Positions 51,611 through 60,601 of a stretch of 64,000 bases of DNA are shown here, in pieces. The position numbers and the translations under genes were made by a program. Source of the stretch: Nocardioides lacusdianchii (lineage in GTDB: Bacteria > Actinomycetota > Actinomycetes > Propionibacteriales > Nocardioidaceae); the NCBI RefSeq assembly GCF_020102855.1, contig NZ_JADHZD010000019.1:1-64000 (forward strand), given 5' to 3'. The notes below the pieces were generated by a model. That model worked only from the letters and a program-made list of their open reading frames with translations, was not told the origin of the DNA and searched no databases. Each line of letters begins with the position of its first letter. Position 1 is the first letter of the stretch.

Positions 51611-52990
51611 TCATCGCTGCTTCCCCGACACCTCGCCGATCGCCGCGTCGAGGATGGCCAGGCCCTCGCGCGCCTCGTCGGGCGTGATGGTGAGCGGCGG
51701 CACGACGTGGATGCGGTTGAAGTTGGCGAAGGGCAGCATCCCCCTGCGCCGGCACGCGGCGAGGATCGCATTCATCTCCGGGCTGCTCGCACCGTACGGC
51801 GCCAGCGGCTCGCGGGTCGCGCGGTCGGCCACCATCTCGACAGCCCAGAAGGCGCCGGTGCCGCGCACCTCGCCGATCCACTCGTGGCGCGCGGCCAGCT
51901 CCGCGAGCCCGGGCCCGAGGACCTCGTCACCGAGCCGTGCGGCCAGCTCCACGACAGCGTCGGCCTCCATCGTCTCGATGGTGGCGACCGCCGCGGCACA
52001 GGCCAGCGGGTGGCCGGAGTAGGTCAGGCCGCCGGGGTAGACCCGGTCGTCGAAGGTGCGCTGGATCGCCCCGCTGATCGCGACGCCGCCGAGCGGGACG
52101 TAGCCGGAGTTCACGCCCTTGGCGAAGGTGAGCAGGTCGGGCACGACCTCGCCGTCGGTGGCGCCGTGCTCGATCGCGAACCACTTCCCCGCGCGGCCGA
52201 AGCCCGACATCACCTCGTCGGCGATGAGCATGATCCCGGACCGGTCGCACAGCTCGCGCACGCCGGCGAGGTAGCCCGGCGGCGGCACCATGATGCCGGC
52301 GGTGCCGGGGATCGACTCCAGCATGACCGCCGCGATCGTGGCCGGGCCCTCGAGCGCGATCACCTGCTCGAGGTGGGCGAGCGCGCGCTGGCACTCCTCG
52401 TCCTCGGTCCTGGCGGCGAAGGCGCTGCGGTAGAGGAAGGGCCCGAAGAAGTGGACCGTGCCCGTCGAGCCGTGGTCGCTGGCCCACCGGCGCGGGTCGC
52501 CGGTGACGTTGACCGCGAGGTGGGTGCCGCCGTGGTAGCTGCGGTAGGTCGAGAGCACCTTGTGGCGGCCGGTGTGCAGCCGGGCCATCCGGATGGCGTG
52601 CTCGTTGGCGTCGGCTCCGCCGTTGGTGAAGAAGACCCGGTCCAGGTCGCCCGGCGTGTGCGAGGCGATGAGCCGCGCCGCCTCCGAGCGGGCGCCGTTG
52701 GCGTGGCCCGGGGCGACCGTGCAGAGGGTGGCGGCCTGCTCCTGGATCGCCGCGACGATGCGCGGGTGCTGGTGGCCGAGGTTGGTGAACACCAGCTGCG
52801 AGGTGAAGTCGAGCAGCCGGTTGCCCTCGCCGTCCCAGACGTGGGAGCCCTCGGCCTTCGTCACGACCATCGGGTCGAGCGCGGCCTGGGCCGACCAGGA
52901 GTGGAAGACGTGGCGACGGTCGAGCTCGTAGGCCCGCGCCGGGTCGTCGAAGGTGCGTACGCCGCTCCGGGCGGCCGTGGTGTCAGACAT
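51611..52990 (-). CDS. Class III omega-amino acid aminotransferase
   Basis: A 459-residue PLP-dependent class III aminotransferase. The PLP lysine is in LLTFAKGVNSGYVPLGG, the cofactor-binding DEVMSGFGRAG precedes it, and NGGADANEHAIRMAR is the phosphate-binding block. The class acts on GABA, beta-alanine, putrescine and similar omega-amines with pyruvate or 2-oxoglutarate. Its start overlaps the end of the semialdehyde dehydrogenase gene by eight bases, and the pair would convert an omega-amino acid to a semialdehyde and then to a CoA thioester. Start ATG 52990. Confidence 0.88.
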   Translation of the reverse strand: MSDTTAARSGVRTFDDPARAYELDRRHVFHSWSAQAALDPMVVTKAEGSHVWDGEGNRLLDFTSQLVFTNLGHQHPRIVAAIQEQAATLCTVAPGHANGARSEAARLIASHTPGDLDRVFFTNGGADANEHAIRMARLHTGRHKVLSTYRSYHGGTHLAVNVTGDPRRWASDHGSTGTVHFFGPFLYRSAFAARTEDEECQRALAHLEQVIALEGPATIAAVMLESIPGTAGIMVPPPGYLAGVRELCDRSGIMLIADEVMSGFGRAGKWFAIEHGATDGEVVPDLLTFAKGVNSGYVPLGGVAISGAIQRTFDDRVYPGGLTYSGHPLACAAAVATIETMEADAVVELAARLGDEVLGPGLAELAARHEWIGEVRGTGAFWAVEMVADRATREPLAPYGASSPEMNAILAACRRRGMLPFANFNRIHVVPPLTITPDEAREGLAILDAAIGEVSGKQR

Positions 52991-54527
52991 TGCGGGGGAA
53001 TCCCAGCTCGAGGCCGCCCTCGGGACGGGCGGCGGGGTTGATCCAGCGGGTGGTGACGACCTTGGCGCGGGTGAAGAAGTGCACGCCCTCGGTGCCGTGG
53101 GCGTGGGTGTCGCCGAAGAGCGAGCGCTTCCAGCCGCCGAAGGAGTAGTAGGCCACCGGCACCGGGATCGGCACGTTGACGCCGATCATGCCGACCTCGA
53201 CGTCGTTCTCGAAGCGTCGTGCCGCACCGCCGTCGTTGGTGAAGATCGCCGTGCCGTTGCCGTAGTCGTTGCTGTTGACCAGCGCGACCGCCTCGTCGTA
53301 CGACGCCACCCGCACGACCGAGAGGACCGGGCCGAAGATCTCCTCGCGGTAGATCTCCATGTCGGGGGTGACGTGGTCGAAGAGCGTGGGTCCGAGCCAG
53401 AAGCCGTCCTCGGCACCGCGAGCCTGCACGTCGCGACCGTCGACGACGACCTTGGCCCCGGCCGCCTCGCCGGAGTCGATGAGGCCGGCCACCCGGTCGC
53501 GGTGGGCACGGGTCACCAGGGGACCCATGTCGGCCTCCCTGGCCGCCTCGCCGTCCTTGCCGGCGGCCTCGGTGGCGCTCGTGCCACCGTCGCCGATCAG
53601 CAGCGTGCGGGTGCGCTCGGCGATGCGGGCGACGAGGTCGTCGGCCACCGGCTCGACCGCGACGAGCACGCTGATCGCCATGCAGCGCTCGCCGGCCGAG
53701 CCGTAGCCGGCGTTGACCGCGGCGTCGGCGGCGAGGTCGAGGTCGGCGTCGGGCAGGACGACCATGTGGTTCTTCGCGCCGCCCAGGGCCTGCACGCGCT
53801 TGCCGTGGCGGCTGGCCTGCTCGTAGACGTACTGCGCGATCGGGGTGGACCCGACGAAGCTGATCGCGGCCACCTCAGGCGACTGCAGCAGCGCGTCGAC
53901 GGCGACCTTGTCGCCCTGGAGGACGTTGAAGACGCCGTCGGGCAGGCCGGCCTCCTTCCACAGCTCGGCCAGCCAGAGCGCCGCGGACGGGTCCTTCTCG
54001 CTCGGCTTGAGGACCACCGCGTTGCCGGCCGCGATGGCGACCGGGAAGAACCACATCGGCACCATCGCCGGGAAGTTGAAGGGGCTGATGATGCCCACCA
54101 CGCCGAGCGGCGAGCGCTTGGAGTGCACGTCGACGCCCGACGACGCGCTGTCGCTGTGCCCGCCCTTGAGCAGGTGGGAGATGCCGCAGGCGAACTCCAC
54201 GACCTCCTGGCCGCGGGCGATCTCGCCGAGCGCGTCGGAGTGCACCTTGCCGTGCTCGGCGGTGATCAGGTGGGCGAGCTCGCCCTTGCGGCTGTTGAGC
54301 AGCTCGCGGAAGGCGAAGAGCACCTGCGTGCGAGCAGCCAGCGAGGCCTCCCCCCACGCCTTGGCGGCGCGCGACGCGGAGGCGATGACGGCGGCGGCGT
54401 CCGCCTCGTCGGCCAGCGCGACCCGGCCGGAGACCTGGCCCGTGGCGGGGTTGGTGACGTCGGCCCACCGGTCGGAGGCGCCGTCGAGGCGACGGCCGTC
54501 CGCCCAGTGCGTGATCGAGGTGGTCAT
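52983..54527 (-). CDS. mmsA: CoA-acylating methylmalonate/malonate semialdehyde dehydrogenase
   Basis: A 514-residue aldehyde dehydrogenase of the CoA-acylating MMSDH type. It has ISPFNFPAMVPMWFFP (nucleotide loop), GGAKNHMVVLPDADLD and the catalytic cysteine in GSAGERCMAISV, all diagnostic of this subfamily. It oxidises malonate semialdehyde to acetyl-CoA and CO2, or methylmalonate semialdehyde to propionyl-CoA. With the omega-aminotransferase next to it, beta-alanine degradation is the most economical reading; valine degradation is the alternative, but no other valine genes are here. Start ATG 54527. Confidence 0.92.
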   Translation of the reverse strand: MTTSITHWADGRRLDGASDRWADVTNPATGQVSGRVALADEADAAAVIASASRAAKAWGEASLAARTQVLFAFRELLNSRKGELAHLITAEHGKVHSDALGEIARGQEVVEFACGISHLLKGGHSDSASSGVDVHSKRSPLGVVGIISPFNFPAMVPMWFFPVAIAAGNAVVLKPSEKDPSAALWLAELWKEAGLPDGVFNVLQGDKVAVDALLQSPEVAAISFVGSTPIAQYVYEQASRHGKRVQALGGAKNHMVVLPDADLDLAADAAVNAGYGSAGERCMAISVLVAVEPVADDLVARIAERTRTLLIGDGGTSATEAAGKDGEAAREADMGPLVTRAHRDRVAGLIDSGEAAGAKVVVDGRDVQARGAEDGFWLGPTLFDHVTPDMEIYREEIFGPVLSVVRVASYDEAVALVNSNDYGNGTAIFTNDGGAARRFENDVEVGMIGVNVPIPVPVAYYSFGGWKRSLFGDTHAHGTEGVHFFTRAKVVTTRWINPAARPEGGLELGFPRNV

Positions 54528-54658
54528 GCGGGTGCTCCCTGGCTGGTGTGGGGCGGACGGCTCCATCCTCGCCGCCCCGACCGCGCACGGCGCCCGACGA
54601 TCCGTCGGATCGCCGCCTCGAGGTCGACGCCTTGTCGCTGCTCCCCGCTGCGCGGCCG

Positions 54659-56071
54659 TCAGGAGTCGAAGCCGAGCCCGACCGCGTCGAGGGCGCGCAG
54701 CCACGGGTCGCGGTGGCCCTGCCGGTGGTCGGCGCGGTCGAGCGAGCGGCGCGTGAGGTTGATGCCGATCGCGGCGGCGGGCTCGGGCGGGAAGGGCAGC
54801 GGACGACGCCGCACCATCTCGAGCTCGGTGCGCTCGGTCCGCTCGTGCGCCAGCAGGTCGAGCAGCACCTCGGCCGCGAAGCGGGTGGCGCCGACCCCGA
54901 GCCCGGTGAACCCGGCGGCGTACGCCACCCGGTCGCGGTGCGCGAGTCCGTAGAACGCGGCGAAGCGGGTGCACGTGTCGATGGCGCCTGCCCAGCGGTG
55001 GGTGAAGGAGAGGCCCTCGAGCTGCGGGAAGGTGGCGAGGAAGTGCGAGGCGAGCCGCGTGAAGCTCTCGGGCCGGTCCTCGTAGTGGGCCTTCAACCGT
55101 CCGCCGAGGTGGTAGACGGCGTCGTAGCCGCCGTAGAGGATCCGGTCGTCCGCGGTCAGCCGCGAGTAGTGGAACTGGTTGGCCAGGTCGCCGAGCCCCT
55201 CGCGCCCGGACCACCCGATCGAGGCCCGCTGCTCGGGGGTCAGCGGCTCGCTCATCAGGACGTAGTCGTAGACCGGGACGGTCATCGCGCGGGCGCGGCG
55301 CAGCAGCGAGGGGAAGACGTTGGTCGCGAGCACCACGCGGTCGGCCAGCACCGTGGCCCGCGCGGTCTCGACGCGCACCGCACCGGAGGCGTCACGCGAC
55401 AGCCCCTCCACCGCGGAGCCCTCGTGGACCTCCACCCCCAGCTCGCGGGCGACCCGCGCCAGCTCGTGCGCGAGCCGCGCCGGGTGGACCATCGCGGCCT
55501 CGTCGGCGACCTTGCGGCCACCGAGGAAGAGCGGGCTGTCGACGAGCGCCCGGACCCCCGCGGCGTCCAGCCGGTCGGGCCCGAGCCAGTCGAGCTCGTG
55601 CTCCTCGACGGCGGCGTGGACGACCCCGGTGCGCTCCCACTCACAATCCAGGTCCCAGGACGCCACGTCGGCCTCGAAGGCGTCGAGGTTCTGTCGGCCG
55701 AGCCGGTCCAGGACGTCGTACTCGTCGGGCCAGCGCGCCCGCCCGTTGGCCTCGCCGTGCGTGATCGAGGCCTCGCAGAAGCCACCGTTGCGACCCGACG
55801 CCGCCCACCCGATGCGCTGCGCCTCGAGCAGCACGACGTGCCGGCCCGGGTCGCGCCGCTTGGCCAGCACGGCCGTCCAGAGGCCGAGGTAGCCGCCACC
55901 CACGACGACCAGGTCGGCCCGGGTCGAGGCGGCCAGCGGCGTCGCCGCGGGCACGTCGTGGGAGTCCTCGAGCCAGAAGACGGCCTGCCGTGAGGGCGCC
56001 AGCGCCTGCTCGACCAGCCGCGGGTCGGGGGCGTGCCGCTCGTACGCGGTGGGCGCGGGTCGTGCGGGCAC
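54659..56071 (-). CDS. FAD-dependent amine oxidase, PuuB/DAO-like
   Basis: A 470-residue DAO-family flavoprotein like gamma-glutamylputrescine oxidase. The FAD-binding loop is VVVGGGYLGLWTA (about 54-66), followed by WAASGRNGGFCEA with the GRNGG motif. The C-terminal AGFTGLGVGATRFAAEVL closes the FAD site. It would oxidise an amine to an imine, hydrolysed to aldehyde, with H2O2 or a reduced carrier. GTG 56071 gives an N-terminus (MPARPAPTAYERHAP) of usual length; upstream frame lacks conserved sequence. It is divergent from the PucR gene. Confidence 0.85.
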   Translation of the reverse strand: MPARPAPTAYERHAPDPRLVEQALAPSRQAVFWLEDSHDVPAATPLAASTRADLVVVGGGYLGLWTAVLAKRRDPGRHVVLLEAQRIGWAASGRNGGFCEASITHGEANGRARWPDEYDVLDRLGRQNLDAFEADVASWDLDCEWERTGVVHAAVEEHELDWLGPDRLDAAGVRALVDSPLFLGGRKVADEAAMVHPARLAHELARVARELGVEVHEGSAVEGLSRDASGAVRVETARATVLADRVVLATNVFPSLLRRARAMTVPVYDYVLMSEPLTPEQRASIGWSGREGLGDLANQFHYSRLTADDRILYGGYDAVYHLGGRLKAHYEDRPESFTRLASHFLATFPQLEGLSFTHRWAGAIDTCTRFAAFYGLAHRDRVAYAAGFTGLGVGATRFAAEVLLDLLAHERTERTELEMVRRRPLPFPPEPAAAIGINLTRRSLDRADHRQGHRDPWLRALDAVGLGFDS

Positions 56072-56209
56072 GGGCTCGTCTCCGGGGTGGGGCAGCGGCT
56101 GCGGTGCTCCGAGTGTGGCGCTCCCGCGTGCGCACCACGGGCGCCAGAACGTCGGGGACCGCGCCCAGAGTGCGACACATCGTCGGAGGAGGTCTGGAAC
56201 ACTCGTGCC

Positions 56210-57805
56210 ATGTCGCAGCTGACCGTCGCCGAAGTGCTGCAGCTCCCCGCCTTCCAGCGGGCCGAGCCGGTGGTGGTCGCCGGCGAGGACGGGCTCGCCC
56301 GCCCGATCCGATGGGCGCACGCCACCGAGCAGCGCGACGTGGTGCCCCTGCTGCGTCCCGGGGACCTGGTGCTGACCATGGGGACCGGGCTGCCCGACGA
56401 CTCCGACGAGAAGGGCTGGCGCCGCTTCGCCGCGGACCTGGCCGAGGCCGAGAGCTCGGGCCTGGTGGTCGAGCTCGGCCGCCGCTGGAGCGACGCCGTG
56501 CCGCCCGCGCTCGTGGCGGCCTGCCGCGAGCAGTCGGTGCCGCTGGTCGTGCTCACCCACGAGACCCGCTTCGCGGCGCTGACGCAGGCGATCGGCGAGC
56601 GGGTCGTCGACGTCCAGCTCGACGAGCTCGTCGAGGCGCAGCGCGTCCACGAGACCTTCACCGAGCTGAGCTTCGCCCAGGCGGGGCCCGCCGACATCCT
56701 CGACGCCGTGTGCCGGTTGACGGGCGGGCCCGTCGTGCTGGAGAACGCCGAGCACCGCCCGCTCGACTTCTTCACCGGCACCGCGCCCTCGGCCGGGTTC
56801 CTCGACAACTGGCAGGCGCGCTCGTCGCGCGTCACCATCGCCCGCCGCACCGGCTGGGACGAGCGGCTCGGCTGGCTCGTCACCCGCCTCGGCAGCGACG
56901 ACCGCGACTGGGGCCGGCTCGTCATCGCCTCCCCGCAGCGGCCCTCGCAGCGGCTGGTGGCGGTCGCGGAGCGCGCGGCGGCGGCCCTGGCGCTGCACCG
57001 GTTGCACGACCGCGACCGCGACAACGTCGTACGTCGGGTCCACCTCGAGCTGGTGCAGGGGCTGCGGAGCGACCCGGACGCCCCGGGACTCCTCGAGCGG
57101 TGCGAGGTGGCCGGGTTCCCCACGCGACGTCGGCGCTTCCTCGGCCTGGTGGCCCGCCCGCCGCTGGCGAGCCGGGTGCAGGACGCCGCCGAGGTCGTCT
57201 CGGCGTTCGTCCGCGCCGCGCACGGTTTGAGGGTGCCGGCGCTGGTGTGCGAGGTGGACCGCGAGGCGCGGGTGCTGCTGTCGGTCCCGGCCACCTCCGA
57301 CCCCGACGTCGCCGCCGACCGGATCGCCGCGCGGGTGCAGGCGCTCAGCCCGCTGGTGGTGGCCGCCGGCCGGCCCACCGACACCCTCGACGGCATCGAC
57401 ACCTCGCTGCTCGAGGCCGGGCAGGTCGCCGATGCGGTCCCGGCCTCCGACGACGCCTCACCGGTGGTCCACCGCCTCGCCGACCTGCACGTGCGGGGCC
57501 TGCTCGCGCTCCTCGGCGACGACGAGCGGATCCGGGTCTTCGCCGAGCGCGAGCTGAGGTCCCTGCGCGAGGCCGACGCGGGACCCGTCGGCCGCGGCAG
57601 CCTGCTCCCGGCGCTGCGGGCGCTGCTCGACCACCCGGCGAGCAAGACCGACGCCGCCGCCAGCCTGCACCTGTCCCGGGCAGCGTTCTACGACCGGCTC
57701 GCCAAGATCGAGCGTGTCCTCGGGACGGTCCTCGACGACCCCGAGGTGCGGCTGTCCCTGCACCTCGCGCTGCTGGCCGACGATCTGTCGCGATCGCGGT
57801 CCTGA
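56210..57805 (+). CDS. PucR-family transcriptional regulator
   Basis: A 531-residue PucR regulator. The N-terminal PucR domain (LTVAEVLQLPAFQRAEPVVVAGEDGLARPIRWAHATE...) is followed by a GGDEF-like middle region and a C-terminal Fis-like HTH (HPASKTDAAASLHLSRAAFYDRLAKIERVLG, about 480-510). Such regulators activate purine or amine catabolism. Position between the amine oxidase and aldehyde dehydrogenase genes makes it the probable local activator. Start ATG 56210, with GGAGGAGG upstream. A 139-bp divergent region before it holds the regulated promoters. Confidence 0.92.
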   Translation: MSQLTVAEVLQLPAFQRAEPVVVAGEDGLARPIRWAHATEQRDVVPLLRPGDLVLTMGTGLPDDSDEKGWRRFAADLAEAESSGLVVELGRRWSDAVPPALVAACREQSVPLVVLTHETRFAALTQAIGERVVDVQLDELVEAQRVHETFTELSFAQAGPADILDAVCRLTGGPVVLENAEHRPLDFFTGTAPSAGFLDNWQARSSRVTIARRTGWDERLGWLVTRLGSDDRDWGRLVIASPQRPSQRLVAVAERAAAALALHRLHDRDRDNVVRRVHLELVQGLRSDPDAPGLLERCEVAGFPTRRRRFLGLVARPPLASRVQDAAEVVSAFVRAAHGLRVPALVCEVDREARVLLSVPATSDPDVAADRIAARVQALSPLVVAAGRPTDTLDGIDTSLLEAGQVADAVPASDDASPVVHRLADLHVRGLLALLGDDERIRVFAERELRSLREADAGPVGRGSLLPALRALLDHPASKTDAAASLHLSRAAFYDRLAKIERVLGTVLDDPEVRLSLHLALLADDLSRSRS

Positions 57806-57857
57806 GCCGACACCACGTCCCTGCCGACGGCGTCCACGCGGCGGCAGGATCGTCACC

Positions 57858-58193
57858 ATGCAGCGGATGTTGGACGTCGACGAGCCGTGCCGGCTGAGCC
57901 CGGTCGAGCCCTCGACGGTCGTCGAGGGTGACCCGTACGCCGGCTCGCGGGCGCTGGCCGCCGTGGCCGGCGCCGAGGTCGGGGTCTGGGAGATGACGCC
58001 CGGCACCGCCACCGACGTCGAGGTCGACGAGGTCTTCGTCGTGCTGTCCGGGTCGGCGACGGTCGAGTTCGAGGACGGCACCGTGCTGGAGCTCGGCCCG
58101 TCCTCCACCGTCCGGCTCCGCGCCGGCGACCGGACCACGTGGACGGTCCGCGAGACCCTGCGCAAGGTCTACTTCACGGGGATGGAGCCCTGA
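57858..58193 (+). CDS. Cupin-domain protein
   Basis: A 111-residue single-domain cupin of the ethanolamine-utilisation/DUF861 type. The barrel strands are visible: VGVWEMTPGTATDVEVDEVFVVLSGSATVEFEDG. The usual metal histidines of the first cupin motif are missing (E and V in place of H), so it may bind no metal. It lies 52 bp after the PucR gene on the same strand. Similar cupins often accompany amine/ureide degradation genes. Start ATG 57858. An 84-bp nested inverted repeat follows. Confidence 0.8.
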   Translation: MQRMLDVDEPCRLSPVEPSTVVEGDPYAGSRALAAVAGAEVGVWEMTPGTATDVEVDEVFVVLSGSATVEFEDGTVLELGPSSTVRLRAGDRTTWTVRETLRKVYFTGMEP

Positions 58194-58215
58194 GGCGGGG
58201 CCGCCCCCCTGTCGC

Positions 58216-58299
58216 GATCCCCGGATATCCGGGGAAAGTGGAGCCTCCCCCGCGAAGTTTCGGGGGCAAGGCTCCAGTTTCCCCGGGTGACCGGGGATC
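58216..58299. repeat. 84-bp nested inverted repeat between convergent genes
   Basis: The outer arms (about 58216-58246 and 58269-58299) are complementary over about 31 bases apart from a central four-base stretch and one more base. Each outer arm also contains its own hairpin (CCCCGGATATCCGGGG; CCCCGGGTGACCGGGG). A third hairpin (CCCCCG/CGGGGG) sits in the middle. The DNA or RNA could fold as one long hairpin or as three. It lies between the cupin and aldehyde dehydrogenase stops and may end transcription both ways. Confidence 0.75.
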
Positions 58300-58320
58300 C
58301 CTCAGCCGTCGGACAGCACC

Positions 58321-59817
58321 TCAGAGGTCGAAGATCGTCGTGTGCCAGGGCTTGGCGGCCACGCCGGTGATGTCGGCCATCACGTGCTTGACCTGGGTGT
58401 ACTCCTCGAAGGAGTAGCTCGACATGTCCTTGCCGTAGCCCGACGCCTTCATCCCGCCGTGCGGCATCTCGGAGATGATCGGGATGTGGTCGTTGACCCA
58501 CACCGTGCCGGCGTCGATCTCGCGGGCGGCCCGTTGCGCGCGGTAGACGTCGCGGGTCCAGGCCGACGCGGCGAGCCCGAAGGGCACGTCGTTGGCCAGG
58601 CGGACCGCCTCGTCGTCGGAGTCGAAGGGCAGCACCGCCAGCACGGGGCCGAAGGTCTCCTCCTGCACGATCTCGCTGTCCTGGGCGGCCCCGACGAGGA
58701 GCGTGGGCTCGTAGTAGGCGCCGTCGGCGAGCTCGCCCCCGGGCACCCTGCCGCCGGTGACGGCCGTCGCGCCCGCGGCGACCGCGCGCTCCACCATCGC
58801 GGCCACCTTGTCGCGCTGCCGGAAGGACACGAGCGGCCCCTGGTCGGTCGTCTCGTCGGTCGGCGCGCCGAGTCGTACGCGTGACATGAGGTCCGCGACA
58901 CCCTCGACGAAGGCGTCGAGGCGCGACCGGTGGACGTACGCCCGGGTGGCAGCGGTGCAGTCCTGGCCGGTGTTGATGAGGCTGGCGGCGACGGCTCCCC
59001 GGATCGCGGCGTCGAGGTCGGCGTCGTCGAAGACCACGAAGGGCGCCTTGCCGCCGAGCTCGAGGTGGAGGCGGGTGCCGTTGGCGGCGGCGAGGCTGGC
59101 GATGTGGCGGCCCACGGCGGTCGATCCGGTGAAGGACGTCATCGCGATCCCCGGATGGGTCACCAGCGCCTCGCCGGTGAGCGGTCCGGGACCGTTGACG
59201 ACGTTGACGACACCGGCCGGCAGGCCCACGGCGGCGCAGGCCTCGGCCAGCATCAGCGTGGTGAGGGGCGTGTTCTCCGCGGCCTTCAGCACGATCGTGT
59301 TGCCCGCCGCGATCGCGGGCAGGACCTTCCACATCGCCATCTGGAGCGGGTAGTTCCACGGCGCGATGGACCCGACGACCCCGAGGGGCTGGCGCCGGAT
59401 CGTCGAGGTGTGGTCGGCGGAGTACTCCCCCGACGCGTGCCCGTCGAGGCGGCGGGCCGCGCCGGCGAAGAAGGCCACGTTGTCGATCGAGCCGGGCACG
59501 TCGAACTCCCGGCTCAGTCGGATCGGTTTGCCCGTCTGCGCGGTCTCTGCCTGCGCCAGCTCCTCCGCCATGCCCTCGAGGTGCGCGGCGAGGGCGACCA
59601 GCGCACCGGAGCGCTCGGCGGGAGTGGCGCGCGACCACTCGGCGTACGCCGTCGCTGCCGCCGCGACTGCGGCGTCGACCGTGGCCGGCTCGTCGGCGTG
59701 GTAGCGCCAGATCACCTCGCCGGTCGAGGGGTCGACGACCGACTGCTCCGGGCCGGTGCCGGTGCCGGCGACGCCGCCGATCATGTTGCTGGTGTCGGTG
59801 CTGGGCTGGGTGGTCAC
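58321..59817 (-). CDS. Gamma-aminobutyraldehyde dehydrogenase-like ALDH
   Basis: A 498-residue NAD(P)-dependent aldehyde dehydrogenase most like the gamma-aminobutyraldehyde/betaine aldehyde group. SIAPWNYPLQMAMWK is the nucleotide loop, LELGGKAPFVVFDDADLD the catalytic-glutamate block and NTGQDCTAATRAYV holds the catalytic cysteine. It would oxidise the aldehyde produced by the amine oxidase to an omega-amino acid. I chose GTG 59817 (MTTQPSTDTSNM), as the longer frame lacks conserved sequence. It is on the same strand as, but separated by the PucR/cupin pair from, the oxidase and aminotransferase genes. Confidence 0.88.
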   Translation of the reverse strand: MTTQPSTDTSNMIGGVAGTGTGPEQSVVDPSTGEVIWRYHADEPATVDAAVAAAATAYAEWSRATPAERSGALVALAAHLEGMAEELAQAETAQTGKPIRLSREFDVPGSIDNVAFFAGAARRLDGHASGEYSADHTSTIRRQPLGVVGSIAPWNYPLQMAMWKVLPAIAAGNTIVLKAAENTPLTTLMLAEACAAVGLPAGVVNVVNGPGPLTGEALVTHPGIAMTSFTGSTAVGRHIASLAAANGTRLHLELGGKAPFVVFDDADLDAAIRGAVAASLINTGQDCTAATRAYVHRSRLDAFVEGVADLMSRVRLGAPTDETTDQGPLVSFRQRDKVAAMVERAVAAGATAVTGGRVPGGELADGAYYEPTLLVGAAQDSEIVQEETFGPVLAVLPFDSDDEAVRLANDVPFGLAASAWTRDVYRAQRAAREIDAGTVWVNDHIPIISEMPHGGMKASGYGKDMSSYSFEEYTQVKHVMADITGVAAKPWHTTIFDL

Positions 59818-59926
59818 GGTGCGCTCCTCGGGTCCGGTCGGGCCGCGCCCATCCTCGCTCCCGTGCGAGCGGCGCGGCCACCGACGGACCGTCGGGATCG
59901 CCGTGCCGGCACGCCGGATCGTCGGC

Positions 59927-60553
59927 TCAGCGCGGGGGGTGGGGGTGCACCAGGTACCCGCGGCGCCAGGCACGGTGGATGACGACGGCCGCGACGACGG
60001 CGCCGGCGGTGCCGAGGGCAAGGTCGCCGAGCGTGTCGGCGTAGGCGAACTCCCGCTCGGTCGAGCGGCTGATGAAGGCGAAGAACTCCGCCACCTCCCA
60101 CGCGATCGCCACGGTCGCCCCGAAGGCGAGGCAGCGCTCGAGCACACGACCGAAGCCGACGTCGCGGGGCAGGGTCAGCAGGACGAACGCGGCGGCGAGG
60201 AGGCCGGTGTTGACGAAGTGCATCCAGTCGTCGAACCACACGACCGTGTCGTAGAGGTCCATCCGGTTGCCGAGGATGTCGGAGAAGCAGGTGATCGTGA
60301 TGAGGAGGTCGGGCAGCCACGGGAACGACATCCGGTCGCGCCACAGCGTCCACCACAGCACCGGGATCGTGAAGGACACGAGCGGGTAGCCGATGGCCCG
60401 CATGCCGGCGGCCTTGTCACGCAGGTTGGCCTGGTCGGGGTAGGCCACCGCGAAGACGAGGAGCAGCACGAGCGCGCCCTTCGCCAGGACGTTGGCGCTC
60501 TTGGCGAGCGTGGGCGTCGCGGGATGCTCGATCACTGCCTCGGACACGTGCAC
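59927..60553 (-). CDS. DUF2238-like membrane protein
   Basis: A 208-residue integral membrane protein with about six hydrophobic segments. DMHFVNT-like family core appears here as FDDWMHFVNTGLLAAAFVLL, followed by VAIAWEVAEFF and DTLGDLALGTAGAV, resembling DUF2238/YjdF proteins. The function is unknown. The start is GTG 60553, with GTG 60547 as an alternative. It is 48 bp downstream of the CDF transporter gene on the same strand and could share its transcript. Confidence 0.7.
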   Translation of the reverse strand: MHVSEAVIEHPATPTLAKSANVLAKGALVLLLVFAVAYPDQANLRDKAAGMRAIGYPLVSFTIPVLWWTLWRDRMSFPWLPDLLITITCFSDILGNRMDLYDTVVWFDDWMHFVNTGLLAAAFVLLTLPRDVGFGRVLERCLAFGATVAIAWEVAEFFAFISRSTEREFAYADTLGDLALGTAGAVVAAVVIHRAWRRGYLVHPHPPR

Positions 60554-60601
60554 CTCGTCTCGTGGCGCCGTGCGGACCGGGCGCGTACGGCGGCCAGTGT
60601 G

